A stretch of 9,498 nucleotides of DNA, taken from positions 1 to 9,498 of the forward strand of contig JAKQGS010000380.1 in the NCBI GenBank assembly GCA_029556045.1, written 5' to 3'. The translations under genes were made by a program, and so were the position numbers. This document shows positions 1 through 6,599 of this stretch, in pieces. Below the pieces are notes generated by a model. It made no database searches. It had not been told where the DNA came from and was given only the letters and a program-made list of their open reading frames with translations. Each line of letters begins with the position of its first letter. Positions within the stretch are counted from its first letter, which is position 1. Origin of the DNA: Pseudomonadota bacterium (GTDB lineage: Bacteria; Bdellovibrionota; Oligoflexia; Oligoflexales; Oligoflexaceae).

Positions 1-665
1 GGCAACGAGACGGGCAGGTTTCTCAAAATCTCCCGAAAGCGAGATTCATAGGGGGTCCCCATCAATAACTCGACGCTTTTATTGAGGTCGTCCAGATCCA
101 GGTTTTCCTTGCGAATCAGCTTTTCAGCAACCTTGGCGACATAGGGAGGGGACTTTTCCCGTGAGGCCGCCATGGTGAAATAAGCGGAGGCCTGAGCGGG
201 TTGATCCAACAAAAAGGCGTGGATAAACCCCTGGGTCATGGGCAGACGCCAGCTCTGGGGAAAGGCCACGAGGCCGGCGTTGATGATCTCCTGGCAATAT
301 TCCGGCTTCTTGAACTCGCTGTTGATGACAAAACAAGCCAGCATGTAGAGGGTTTCGATTTTGGGATGATGGCGGAGTACGGTGCGGATGGATCCCATCA
401 TGGCTTCCGCCAGTCCGGGATCGTAGGGCGTCATCAGCGACTGGATCATCCAAAGATGGGCAAAGTCATCGTAGAGGTTCTTATGGCCCAGGGTCAGCAC
501 GTTGAGAATGCGCGGATCAACCCCCGCCAGTGGTGGCGGCGTGATCGGAGACGACTGAATTTCCGTGGTTCGTAGGAACGGATCGATCCGCGGCGCTAAA
601 ACGGTAAGTCCGCCGGCCCCCAATACCAACGCAAACAGCGGTGCCAGAGAATGGGCGGCGGCCAT
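1..665 (-). CDS. Hypothetical helical (TPR-like) protein, C-terminus cut off by the window edge
   Basis: An uninterrupted minus-strand frame begins with ATG at 665-663 and is still open at position 3, giving at least 221 residues. The start follows the yggT stop by 5 bp, with a GGGA ribosome-binding candidate inside the end of yggT, so the two are probably translated from one mRNA. Residues 5-24 (SLAPLFALVLGAGGLTVLAP) are hydrophobic and could be a signal or membrane anchor, although no basic residue precedes them. The rest reads as amphipathic helix pairs rich in Ala, Leu and aromatic residues, for example the stretches around YDDFAHLWMIQSLM, TLYMLACFVINSEF and ASAYFTMAA, which resembles tetratricopeptide-type packing. 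I do not recognise the family. A membrane-tethered scaffold with TPR-like repeats is an inference from helix pattern only. The other short frames over this interval are its shadows. Confidence 0.72.
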   Translation of the reverse strand, partial: MAAAHSLAPLFALVLGAGGLTVLAPRIDPFLRTTEIQSSPITPPPLAGVDPRILNVLTLGHKNLYDDFAHLWMIQSLMTPYDPGLAEAMMGSIRTVLRHHPKIETLYMLACFVINSEFKKPEYCQEIINAGLVAFPQSWRLPMTQGFIHAFLLDQPAQASAYFTMAASREKSPPYVAKVAEKLIRKENLDLDDLNKSVELLMGTPYESRFREILRNLPVSL

Positions 666-670
666 CGAAA

Positions 671-961
671 CTATTTCCCGGACCGGGCGATTTGCAGCAG
701 ATAATGCCCCAGACTGCGTTCCACAAACACCACGATGGCAATCACAATCAGGGGAGCCCAATCAAACGGGCCCGGCAGATTGCGGGTAAACCGGCGAATG
801 GGGCGGTACAAAGGTTCTGTCATCTGGTTGATAATCCGCACGATTTGGTTGCCCGGATCGCCGACCCAACTCACAATAATCGAGGCGATCACCAGCAGCT
901 GCACCATATTCAGAATTAAACTTAAGACTCCAGCCAGTCCGTTGGCCAACGATGCGCTCAT
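671..961 (-). CDS. yggT: YggT family integral membrane protein
   Basis: This 96-residue protein has the size and layout of a single-domain YggT/Ycf19 protein. The first membrane segment is about residues 9-33 (GLAGVLSLILNMVQLLVIAS and onward). A polar middle follows with the family-typical stretch IINQMTEPLYRPIRRF (about residues 44-59), and the second membrane segment is about residues 66-84 (FDWAPLIVIAIVVFVERSL). The family sits in the cytoplasmic membrane. Members have been linked to cell division and chloroplast nucleoid partitioning in phototrophs and to osmotic tolerance in enterobacteria, but no biochemical activity is settled. The ATG at 961-959 is supported by GAGG six bases upstream. 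In many proteobacteria yggT sits directly next to yggS. Here prlC lies between them, yet the genes stay on one strand in the same order, which supports co-transcription. Confidence 0.93.
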   Translation of the reverse strand: MSASLANGLAGVLSLILNMVQLLVIASIIVSWVGDPGNQIVRIINQMTEPLYRPIRRFTRNLPGPFDWAPLIVIAIVVFVERSLGHYLLQIARSGK

Positions 962-1003
962 AAGATTCCTCAGTTTTGATTTTTTGTTCAGGGACTATGG
1001 TAA

Positions 1004-1024
1004 TGCCAGTTCTATCAACTGGCA
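1004..1024 (-). repeat. Perfect 8 bp hairpin over the prlC stop codon
   Basis: TGCCAGTT at 1004-1011 and AACTGGCA at 1017-1024 form an 8 bp perfect stem with a 5-base loop. The structure spans the prlC stop (1015-1017). On the minus strand it is followed by ACCATAG rather than a T-run, so it is not a canonical intrinsic terminator. It may stabilise the prlC mRNA 3' end or partly attenuate transcription into yggT. Its function is inferred. Confidence 0.6.
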
Positions 1025-3096
1025 AGACCACTGTGACGCAGCAGTGCCTTTGTGCTGGGCTCCCGCCCCCGAAACTGTTTGAAAATCACCATCGGATGCT
1101 CACTGCCCCCCATGGCCAATACAGTGTTCCGAAACCGCTGCCCCACTTCCGCCACCTTTTGTGGTGCATCCAGCCCCGCCTCTTCAAACGCACTGAAGGC
1201 ATCGGCGCTCAACACCTCCGCCCACTTGTAACTGTAATATCCCGCTGCGTATCCGCCGGCAAATATATGGCTAAAGGAGCAGAGAAAACGATCGTTCGGA
1301 TGAGGCGGCAGGGGGATCGTGCTGCTAGCAATGCGGCGATGCACGGCAAAGACACCGTCGGCGCCGGACTCAGGATCAAAACGGTGGTGAAGCTCCATGT
1401 CCACCATGCCAAACAATAATTGGCGACCCATCATGCTGGCAGCCCGGTAGTTTTTGGCGGCCGCGATTTTTTGGAAGAGTTCCTCCGGCAGAGGTTTTCC
1501 AGACTCCACATGGGCGGTCAGTCCCATCAGCGTCGGCTTGTGGTAACACCAGTTTTCCATAAATTGGCTCGGGAGTTCCACCGCGTCCCATTCGACCCCG
1601 TTGACACCCGTCACACTGGCCACATCGACGGTGGAAAGCATATGGTGCAGACCATGGCCAAATTCATGGAACAGGGTTTCCACTTCCCGGAAACTCATCA
1701 GTGAGGGCTGATTGCCCACCGGAGGCGTGCCATTGCACACGAGAAAGACCACCGGCAGCTGCAGTTTGCCGTTCACATAGCCGCGATCCACGGCATTGTC
1801 CATCCAGGCGCCACCGCGCTTGTTTTCGGGACGGGAATAGGGGTCGAGAAAAAAGCTCGCCATCGCCGTGCCGTTTTTATCAAAAACCCGGAAAAACTTG
1901 ACGTCCGGATGCCAGGATGGCACTTCGCCGGTGGCTTCCTTCACCACGATGCCAAAGATTTTTTCCACCAGGCTAAAAAGACCCTGGAGTACTTTCGGAA
2001 GTGGGAAGTACGGGCGGACTTCGTCTTCGGAGTAAGAATAAAGCTCCTGGCGCATCTTCTCAGCAAAGTAGGAGATGTCCCAGTGGGCGAGTTCGCCAGT
2101 GAAACCTTTTTTTGCGGCATAGGCTTGCAATTCCTTCAGTTCCTTTTTGGAGACTTCAAAGGAAGCCGCCCGCAGCTCTTCCGAAAGGCGATCCACGGCG
2201 TCGACGTTGGGAGCCATCTTTTGAGCGAGGCTGTACTCCGCGTAGCTGGTAAAACCCAGCAGACGGGATTTTTCCTGCCGCAGTTTTAGAATCCGGCTGA
2301 TCAGGGGTGAATTGTCATAGTTCCCCGATGAGGCGCGGGTTTGAAAGGCCATGTAAACGGTCTGCCGCAGCTCACGATTGGGGCAATGCTCCATAAACGG
2401 AACATAACTGGGGTAGTCCAGGGTGACGCGCCAGGGGCCTCGTTCCGCGGTGGCCTCCGGATCGTCTGGGCCCTTTTTCATATTGTAGTTCTGGGCCGCC
2501 ACCGCTTTGAACGACAGAGGCATGCCGGCCACATCATCCGGGTTGCGGATATCCAGATGAAAAGCTTTGGTGGCGTCCAAGACGTTGTTGGAAAACTGCG
2601 TGGAAAGTTTGGAAAGCTCTTTGACGATTTCGCTGTAACGATCCTTGTCTTTACCCTTGAGTTCAATGCCGGACAGCCGGGCGTCGAGGATGCTTTTTTC
2701 CACCACCCGTTGCTGGGCGCGGCTCAGGGAGGACCACACCGGGCTTTCCTGAATAGCTTTATATCCTTGAAAGAGGGGCAGGCTTTGAGAAATCCGCAGC
2801 CCTAGCTCGACGATTTGGTCCTGTGCTTTTTCATAGGCATCCCGCAGTTCCGGCGTGTCTTTGACCGAATGAAGGTGGGACACCGGATTCCAGACCGCAT
2901 GAATTTCCCGGCCCATCATTTCCAGAGGGGCCATGAGGTCGTCCCAGGTGGGCTTGGCCTGGGTCTCCAGGGTTGCCAGGTTTTTATGGCACCGTTCAAT
3001 CAATGCGGTCACAGCGGGCTCGACGTGACGGGCTTCGATCTGATCAAAGCGCGGAATATCAAAATTATTCAATAGCGGATTTTGATGGGAAGTCAT
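1015..3096 (-). CDS. prlC: Oligopeptidase A, M3 family zinc metallopeptidase
   Basis: This 693-residue protein is close to the roughly 680 residues of E. coli oligopeptidase A. The family comprises cytosolic zinc peptidases that degrade short peptides, including cleaved signal peptides. The zinc motif HEFGH is at residues 477-481 (H477, E478 and H481 as ligands and catalytic Glu). The third ligand is E507 in WDAVELPSQFMENW. The substrate-binding Tyr region AGGYAAGYYSYKWAEVLSAD is around residues 613-632, and the C-terminal signature FRGREPSTKALLRHSGL is intact. The N-terminus NPLL..FDIPRFDQIEARHVEPAV is also typical of the family. I chose the ATG at 3096-3094 because AAAGGGGG lies 10 bases upstream. 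A TTG 45 bases further upstream keeps the frame open but adds residues without family similarity and lacks support. No frameshift or missing catalytic residue is seen. Confidence 0.97.
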   Translation of the reverse strand: MTSHQNPLLNNFDIPRFDQIEARHVEPAVTALIERCHKNLATLETQAKPTWDDLMAPLEMMGREIHAVWNPVSHLHSVKDTPELRDAYEKAQDQIVELGLRISQSLPLFQGYKAIQESPVWSSLSRAQQRVVEKSILDARLSGIELKGKDKDRYSEIVKELSKLSTQFSNNVLDATKAFHLDIRNPDDVAGMPLSFKAVAAQNYNMKKGPDDPEATAERGPWRVTLDYPSYVPFMEHCPNRELRQTVYMAFQTRASSGNYDNSPLISRILKLRQEKSRLLGFTSYAEYSLAQKMAPNVDAVDRLSEELRAASFEVSKKELKELQAYAAKKGFTGELAHWDISYFAEKMRQELYSYSEDEVRPYFPLPKVLQGLFSLVEKIFGIVVKEATGEVPSWHPDVKFFRVFDKNGTAMASFFLDPYSRPENKRGGAWMDNAVDRGYVNGKLQLPVVFLVCNGTPPVGNQPSLMSFREVETLFHEFGHGLHHMLSTVDVASVTGVNGVEWDAVELPSQFMENWCYHKPTLMGLTAHVESGKPLPEELFQKIAAAKNYRAASMMGRQLLFGMVDMELHHRFDPESGADGVFAVHRRIASSTIPLPPHPNDRFLCSFSHIFAGGYAAGYYSYKWAEVLSADAFSAFEEAGLDAPQKVAEVGQRFRNTVLAMGGSEHPMVIFKQFRGREPSTKALLRHSGLAS

Positions 3097-3106
3097 GGGA
3101 ATTTTG

Positions 3107-3114
3107 CCCCCTTT
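3107..3114 (-). promoter_or_regulatory. Ribosome binding site that decides the prlC start
   Basis: Read on the minus strand, AAAGGGGG sits 10 bases before the ATG at 3096. It favours that ATG over an in-frame TTG at 3141. Confidence 0.65.
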
Positions 3115-3126
3115 TTGCGTGATAGA

Positions 3127-3179
3127 TTTCGTTGGGGACAAAAATACTTAAGTTTTAACGAAAAATCTAGTTATAACTA
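3127..3179 (-). promoter_or_regulatory. AT-rich palindromic leader before prlC
   Basis: The 87 bp between yggS and prlC is markedly AT-rich compared with its surroundings. It contains TTTCGTT (3127-3133) paired with AACGAAA (3157-3163), an inner palindrome ACTTAAGT (3146-3153), and a perfect 12 bp palindrome TAGTTATAACTA (3168-3179). This could be an internal promoter with an operator or a leader hairpin for prlC. I see no convincing -35/-10 pair, so the regulatory role is inferred from symmetry and composition. Confidence 0.4.
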
Positions 3180-3183
3180 AAGG

Positions 3184-3954
3184 TTATGTAGGTTTTTGAA
3201 GGGTTGTGGCGCTACGGGGTTGCCGCGAGCCAAAAATCGCGGTCCCAATGCGCAGCAGGTCCGTACCGGCCTCGATGGCCATGCGGCGGTCTCCGCTCAT
3301 GCCAAGTGAGAGTTTTCCGGCGCCAATGGATCGGGAGGCCGACCGGATGGATTGATAGATTTCGGGAACGATGACCGGCTCTCCGGCTGGTGGGTCAGCG
3401 TATTCCTGTGCGGGTATGGCCATGAGCCCCATCACCTGCACAGCCGGGAGGTCCCGTTGGATTTCGTGATAAAAATCCTGCACCGTGGAGAGGGGGATGC
3501 CACCCTTGGATGTTTCGTTGCTGACATTGACTTCGATATAGATGGGGAAGGGGTTTTTGTTGAATTCCTCGGCGGCTTTGGCAATCAAGCGGGCATGGCG
3601 CAAATCCGTGACGGTTTGAATTTCATGGGCGACTTCCACAATGCGGCGGATCTTGTTGGATTGGAGGGCGCCGATAAAAGACCACCGGATGGGAAGGCTC
3701 GCAAGACTGTTCGCTTTTTCCAGAAGCTCCTGCGCGTAATTCTCGCCAAAATACCACTGCCCCAAACGGGTCAGAGCTTCGATCTTTGATGCGGGTTGCC
3801 CTTTGCTGACCGCCAGTAGCTCGATCTCATCAGGATTTCGCTGAGCGGTCAACATCTCCCGGCGGATGTCATCCTGAACGGTATCAAATCGTCCCTTGAG
3901 GGCATCCCATTCAATCGGCGGGAGGGGGGGGAGTTGACTCGTTGATGGATTCAT
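3184..3954 (-). CDS. yggS: Pyridoxal phosphate homeostasis protein (YggS/PLPBP)
   Basis: This 256-residue cytosolic protein of the alanine-racemase-like fold III group binds PLP and buffers its level but has no known catalytic turnover. Family landmarks occur in order: LLAVSKGQP with the PLP lysine at K51, FGENYAQEL, WSFIGALQSNK, a VNVSNETSKGG strand, GLMAIP, and the phosphate-binding tail LSLGMSGDRRMAIEAGTDLLRIGTAIFG. The ATG at 3954-3952 overlaps the end of the upstream gene by 44 bp. Compared with E. coli YggS the N-terminus is about 15 residues longer and proline-rich (PSTSQLPPLPP). The true start is therefore uncertain, but no other in-frame ATG lies before the conserved region. The ribosome site (AGTGGA) is weak, suggesting coupling to translation of the upstream gene. 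A run of eight C falls in codons 8-11. Confidence 0.95.
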   Translation of the reverse strand: MNPSTSQLPPLPPIEWDALKGRFDTVQDDIRREMLTAQRNPDEIELLAVSKGQPASKIEALTRLGQWYFGENYAQELLEKANSLASLPIRWSFIGALQSNKIRRIVEVAHEIQTVTDLRHARLIAKAAEEFNKNPFPIYIEVNVSNETSKGGIPLSTVQDFYHEIQRDLPAVQVMGLMAIPAQEYADPPAGEPVIVPEIYQSIRSASRSIGAGKLSLGMSGDRRMAIEAGTDLLRIGTAIFGSRQPRSATTLQKPT

Positions 3955-4438
3955 TTTCCACTTTCACAGGCGTTGGCTTGGGAGCCTCAGCCCTGGATGT
4001 TTTAACTTCAGTGGCCGGTTGCTCCTGCTCCAGGGGTTGAGCCGGTTGTACAACCGGCGTCCTTTCAGCGGATGAAGCATCGGCCTTTGCGGCTTTATCC
4101 TCCTGCTCCTGCAGGGTAGAAAGCCGTTCGACGGGAGTTAATTTACTCTGAGTGTCGGGGATTTTTCCAGGGGTATTGTGTTGGGGAGACGCCTTGGGTT
4201 TTTGCCACCGGCTCAGGGGGATAAAGGTGTTTTCCTGGTTCACTTGATAGTGTGGGGCTTCGATGTAGATGTTGCCTTCCCCATCGATCTTAAGGGTGAC
4301 ATTCTTCAGGGTTTGATTGCGGGAGCCGGAAATATTGCTACCATTGAGAAAAATCTCCCGCGCCCACAGGGATGGTGCAAACATGAACAGGTTCAACAGG
4401 AAAAGCGTTACGGCAGTACGGAAGACTGGACTCTTCAT
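3911..4438 (-). CDS. Secreted protein of unknown function with disordered Pro/Glu/Lys-rich tail
   Basis: This 175-residue protein starts with a classical signal peptide: MK, a hydrophobic core TAVTLFLLNLFMF, and a probable signal peptidase I cut after A26 in SLWA-RE. The mature N-terminus (about residues 27-70) looks like a small beta domain, REIFLNGSNISGSRNQTLKN followed by VTLKIDGEGNIYIEAPHY. From about residue 76 to the end the sequence is low in hydrophobics and rich in Pro, Glu, Gln, Lys and Ala, and is probably disordered in the periplasm. No cysteine is present. I do not recognise a named family. The ATG at 4438-4436 is preceded by GAGGAA at good spacing. It is the first gene of the leftward train and its last 44 bp overlap yggS. 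It could bind an envelope partner, but this is not shown. Confidence 0.85.
   Translation of the reverse strand: MKSPVFRTAVTLFLLNLFMFAPSLWAREIFLNGSNISGSRNQTLKNVTLKIDGEGNIYIEAPHYQVNQENTFIPLSRWQKPKASPQHNTPGKIPDTQSKLTPVERLSTLQEQEDKAAKADASSAERTPVVQPAQPLEQEQPATEVKTSRAEAPKPTPVKVENESINESTPPPPAD
3924..3931 (-). repeat. Eight-base C homopolymer inside the gene overlap
   Basis: The minus strand has eight consecutive C (eight G on the plus strand) where the secreted-protein gene and yggS overlap. Loss of one C would place the upstream frame in the yggS frame. The tract is also a likely site for sequencing or assembly indels. Confidence 0.7.
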
Positions 4439-4478
4439 AAGTCTTTCCTCAAGTAAAAGAATAACTTAATATACTCAA

Positions 4479-4487
4479 ATCATAGCA
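4479..4487 (-). promoter_or_regulatory. Extended -10 promoter candidate for the leftward gene train
   Basis: On the minus strand TGC-TATGAT forms an extended -10 element about 40 bases upstream of the ATG at 4438, which would give a 5' leader of roughly 34 bases. No consensus -35 is present at 17 bp spacing (GCCACC). This fits an extended -10 promoter, which can do without a -35. Confidence 0.42.
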
Positions 4488-4496
4488 CATCTGTTA

Positions 4497-4520
4497 GGCT
4501 TGGTGGCACTGAACCAAGCC
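4497..4520. promoter_or_regulatory. Perfect inverted repeat in the divergent promoter region
   Basis: GGCTTGGT (4497-4504) and ACCAAGCC (4513-4520) form an exact 8 bp inverted repeat around the 8-base centre GGCACTGA. It covers the -35 position of the minus-strand promoter candidate and lies 46 bases before the lpoB-like start. It could be an operator for both directions or a hairpin in the rightward leader. There is no T-run, so it is not a terminator. Confidence 0.5.
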
Positions 4521-4566
4521 GGTTAATGTTCAATCAAAACAGAGAAGAGTTGGGGAGAGTCTAAAA

Positions 4567-5205
4567 ATGAGGAAAATGTCCGGTCTCTTAAAGCGCTTAA
4601 TGATGGTATCCAACATCACAACCCTGGCGGTGGGCAGCCTGTGGATGGGAGGGTGCTCCAAGAGCCTTGAAGGCACCTACAGCGATCCCGCCAAAGAAGA
4701 AATCGTGGATGATCGCTGGAACGAGACCGATGCCCGCAAAACCGCAGAGCACTTGATTCAATCCATGCTGAGCAAACCCTGGCTGGGATCCTACATGAAG
4801 GGGCACAGCAATCAAAAGCCCGTGGTGATTGTGGATGACGTGGAAAACCGGACCGATGAGCATATCGACACCAAAGCCCTCACGGAATTTGTGCGGGACG
4901 AGCTGATCAATTCCGGCAAAGTGCGGTTTGTGGACGAAAAACGTCGTAAAAAAATTCTGGAAGAGATCAAATACCAACAGTCCGGCGCCGTGTCTGATGC
5001 CACCAAGAAAAAGTCTGGCCAGCAGATTGGTGCTGACTATATCCTGGGTGGGGCTATTTCCAGCTCCGTGCACAGCCAGGATGATCTGAAGACGGTGACC
5101 TATCAAACCAACCTGACCCTGACGAACCTGGAGACATCTGAGATCGAGTGGAGCGAAAAACATCTGATTAAAAAACGCTTTAAGCGTTCTTCTGTCGGGT
5201 TGTGA
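4567..5205 (+). CDS. lpoB: LpoB-like penicillin-binding protein activator, outer-membrane lipoprotein
   Basis: This 212-residue lipoprotein has a basic N-terminus, a hydrophobic core and the lipobox WMGGC with lipidated C30. S31 follows, which by the E. coli +2 rule favours the outer membrane. The LpoB domain spans about residues 46-205 and closely follows the family pattern: DDRWNETDARKTAEHLIQSM, KPWLGSYMKGHSNQKPVVIV, VENRTDEHIDTKALTE, INSGKVRFVD, SGQQIGADYILGGAISS, and the end NLTLTNLETSEIEWSEK. In E. coli LpoB reaches from the outer membrane to stimulate PBP1B. An equivalent target here is inferred. The linker between C30 and the domain is only about 15 residues, much shorter than in E. 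coli LpoB, so it may reach less far into the periplasm. The ATG at 4567 has GGGGAG about 9 bases upstream and is preferred to Met4 or Met12. Confidence 0.92.
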   Translation: MRKMSGLLKRLMMVSNITTLAVGSLWMGGCSKSLEGTYSDPAKEEIVDDRWNETDARKTAEHLIQSMLSKPWLGSYMKGHSNQKPVVIVDDVENRTDEHIDTKALTEFVRDELINSGKVRFVDEKRRKKILEEIKYQQSGAVSDATKKKSGQQIGADYILGGAISSSVHSQDDLKTVTYQTNLTLTNLETSEIEWSEKHLIKKRFKRSSVGL

Positions 5206-5251
5206 ACTTCGGACGGGTTGACGGTGAATCGACGGAAAGATGAGAACAACG

Positions 5252-5284
5252 CAATCCCCAGTCCATCTAGGAGGCTGGGGATTG
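5252..5284 (+). promoter_or_regulatory. 10 bp hairpin presenting a Shine-Dalgarno sequence in its loop
   Basis: CAATCCCCAG (5252-5261) pairs perfectly with CTGGGGATTG (5275-5284), leaving a 13-base loop that ends in AGGAGG (5269-5274). The second arm holds a competing GGGGA (5277-5281) 7 bases before the GTG at 5289. The hairpin is followed by TTCT, a poor T-tract, so partial termination is possible. Translational control of the downstream lipoprotein is the alternative. Confidence 0.6.
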
Positions 5285-5288
5285 TTCT

Positions 5289-6596
5289 GTGAGTGACACC
5301 ATGCTGAAGTCCGCACAACTTATTTTGATGGGTACACTGAGCCTTGGGACCCTTGGGTTGACCGGATGCGCCTCCTATTCTGATCATATCAAGGACGTGC
5401 GGTCATCGTACCGGTTCGGCGAACCTGCCGAAGCTTTGGTCAAACTGGAAAAATCCGAGATCAAGGAACAGCCCCGTAATCGCCTCCTCTACATGCTGGA
5501 AAAGGCTGTGATCAAGGACCGCCTGGGGGAGGGGAAGGACGCGCGGCGGTTGTTGATGGCTGCTGACAAGGTGGTGGACGAGTTATACACCGTCAGTATC
5601 ACCAGTTCGGCGGCTAGTTGGCTCTACAATGATTCCACCACCGATTATGGCGGCGAGGATTTTGAGAAGGTGGCGATTCACACCATGCTGGCTCTTTCCT
5701 TTCTGCAGGATAACGATCTAGATGGAGCGCGGGTGGAAGCCAAAAAAATCAATAATCGCCTCCATGAAATCAACCAGGCCTACGACAACGACGCTAAAAA
5801 CCGTTATGCGGAGGACGCGTTTGCCCGCTATCTGGCTGGGCTGGTCTATGAGGCCAAGGGAGACTGGGATAGCGCCATTATCGACTATCGTGCGGCCCTT
5901 GAACTCTACAAAGGGCCTTATCAGGAGTTGTTTCAAACCGAATTTCCGGATGACCTGGTGTCATCCCTTTATCGCCTTTGCGTGAAGCGCAATCGCAGTG
6001 ATCTGGTCAGCAAACTCAAAAAGGAGTACCCAAGCATCACCCAGCGGGTTGACCGGGAGTCCGGCAGCGAAGGGGACTTGGTGGTGATTCAGGAGGTGGA
6101 CACCGTCGCTTCCAAACGTGAGGAAATGATTGTCTGGCCTATCGGTGATCAAATCGTGCGGTTTTCCTGGCCTGTGATCCACCCCCGCGGTAATTACGAT
6201 TTTGGGGCGTCTTCCGTGGCGATTGGCAATCAGACCCCCAAACGATCGGAAGTGGTGCAAAATATGGATGCCATTGCCGCCAAAACGCTGGAAGACCGGC
6301 GCACACGGTTGATGCTGAAAGAGGGAGCCCGGCTTATCTTAAAAGGGCAGCTTACTCAGAAACTGGAAAAGAACTTTGGTCCGGTCGGTTATATCGCGGG
6401 TTCGATTTATGGTGCCGTGACGGAAACCGCTGATACCCGGGGGTGGAACCTCTTGCCCAGTCGGTTTTATATCAATCGGATTCGCTTAAGCCCCGGTCAG
6501 CATGATGTGAAGATTCGCACCAACGGGAAAATAAGTAAGGTGGCTACCGCCACCATACGTCCGGGTCAGATTGTGTTTATGCGGGATGTTAACTGA
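5289..6596 (+). CDS. COG3014-type lipoprotein with TPR-like helices
   Basis: This 435-residue lipoprotein has the lipobox LTGC with C27 (C23 if the ATG at 5301 is the start). Residues about 35-245 are helical repeats, the clearest being DAFARYLAGLVYEAKGDWDS (about 176-195), typical of tetratricopeptide folds. Residues about 265-435 form a beta-rich C-terminal domain that includes ADTRGWNLLPSRFYINRIRL (381-400), a landmark I associate with COG3014 proteins. COG3014 genes are known neighbours of lpoB/ycfL, so a role in the same envelope or peptidoglycan-synthase pathway is likely, though the biochemical function is unknown. It lies 83 bp after the LpoB-like gene on the same strand. The GTG at 5289 is favoured by GGGGA 7 bases upstream. 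The ATG at 5301 gives a cleaner signal peptide without the acidic MSDT, so the start is undecided. Confidence 0.88.
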   Translation: MSDTMLKSAQLILMGTLSLGTLGLTGCASYSDHIKDVRSSYRFGEPAEALVKLEKSEIKEQPRNRLLYMLEKAVIKDRLGEGKDARRLLMAADKVVDELYTVSITSSAASWLYNDSTTDYGGEDFEKVAIHTMLALSFLQDNDLDGARVEAKKINNRLHEINQAYDNDAKNRYAEDAFARYLAGLVYEAKGDWDSAIIDYRAALELYKGPYQELFQTEFPDDLVSSLYRLCVKRNRSDLVSKLKKEYPSITQRVDRESGSEGDLVVIQEVDTVASKREEMIVWPIGDQIVRFSWPVIHPRGNYDFGASSVAIGNQTPKRSEVVQNMDAIAAKTLEDRRTRLMLKEGARLILKGQLTQKLEKNFGPVGYIAGSIYGAVTETADTRGWNLLPSRFYINRIRLSPGQHDVKIRTNGKISKVATATIRPGQIVFMRDVN

Positions 6597-6599
6597 ATT

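Noticed and set aside
1420..2805. Several plus-strand frames of 66-154 codons across prlC
   Set aside because: They lie opposite an intact M3 peptidase with all catalytic motifs, and their sequences read as codon shadows.
3097..3141. TTG start giving prlC 15 extra residues
   Set aside because: The ATG at 3096 has a good ribosome site and begins where family similarity begins.
5212..5235. Three GACGG-type repeats as a regulator binding array
   Set aside because: The spacing is uneven (8 and 11 bp) and five-base matches are expected by chance.
5252..5290. Plain intrinsic terminator after the LpoB-like gene
   Set aside because: The stem is perfect, but the loop is 13 bases, the T-tract is poor and the next gene starts within it. 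A regulatory hairpin is the more cautious label.
4597..5316. Long minus-strand open frame (239 codons) opposite the LpoB-like gene
   Set aside because: It is antisense to a clearly recognisable lipoprotein gene, crosses the intergenic hairpin, and its product has no family features.
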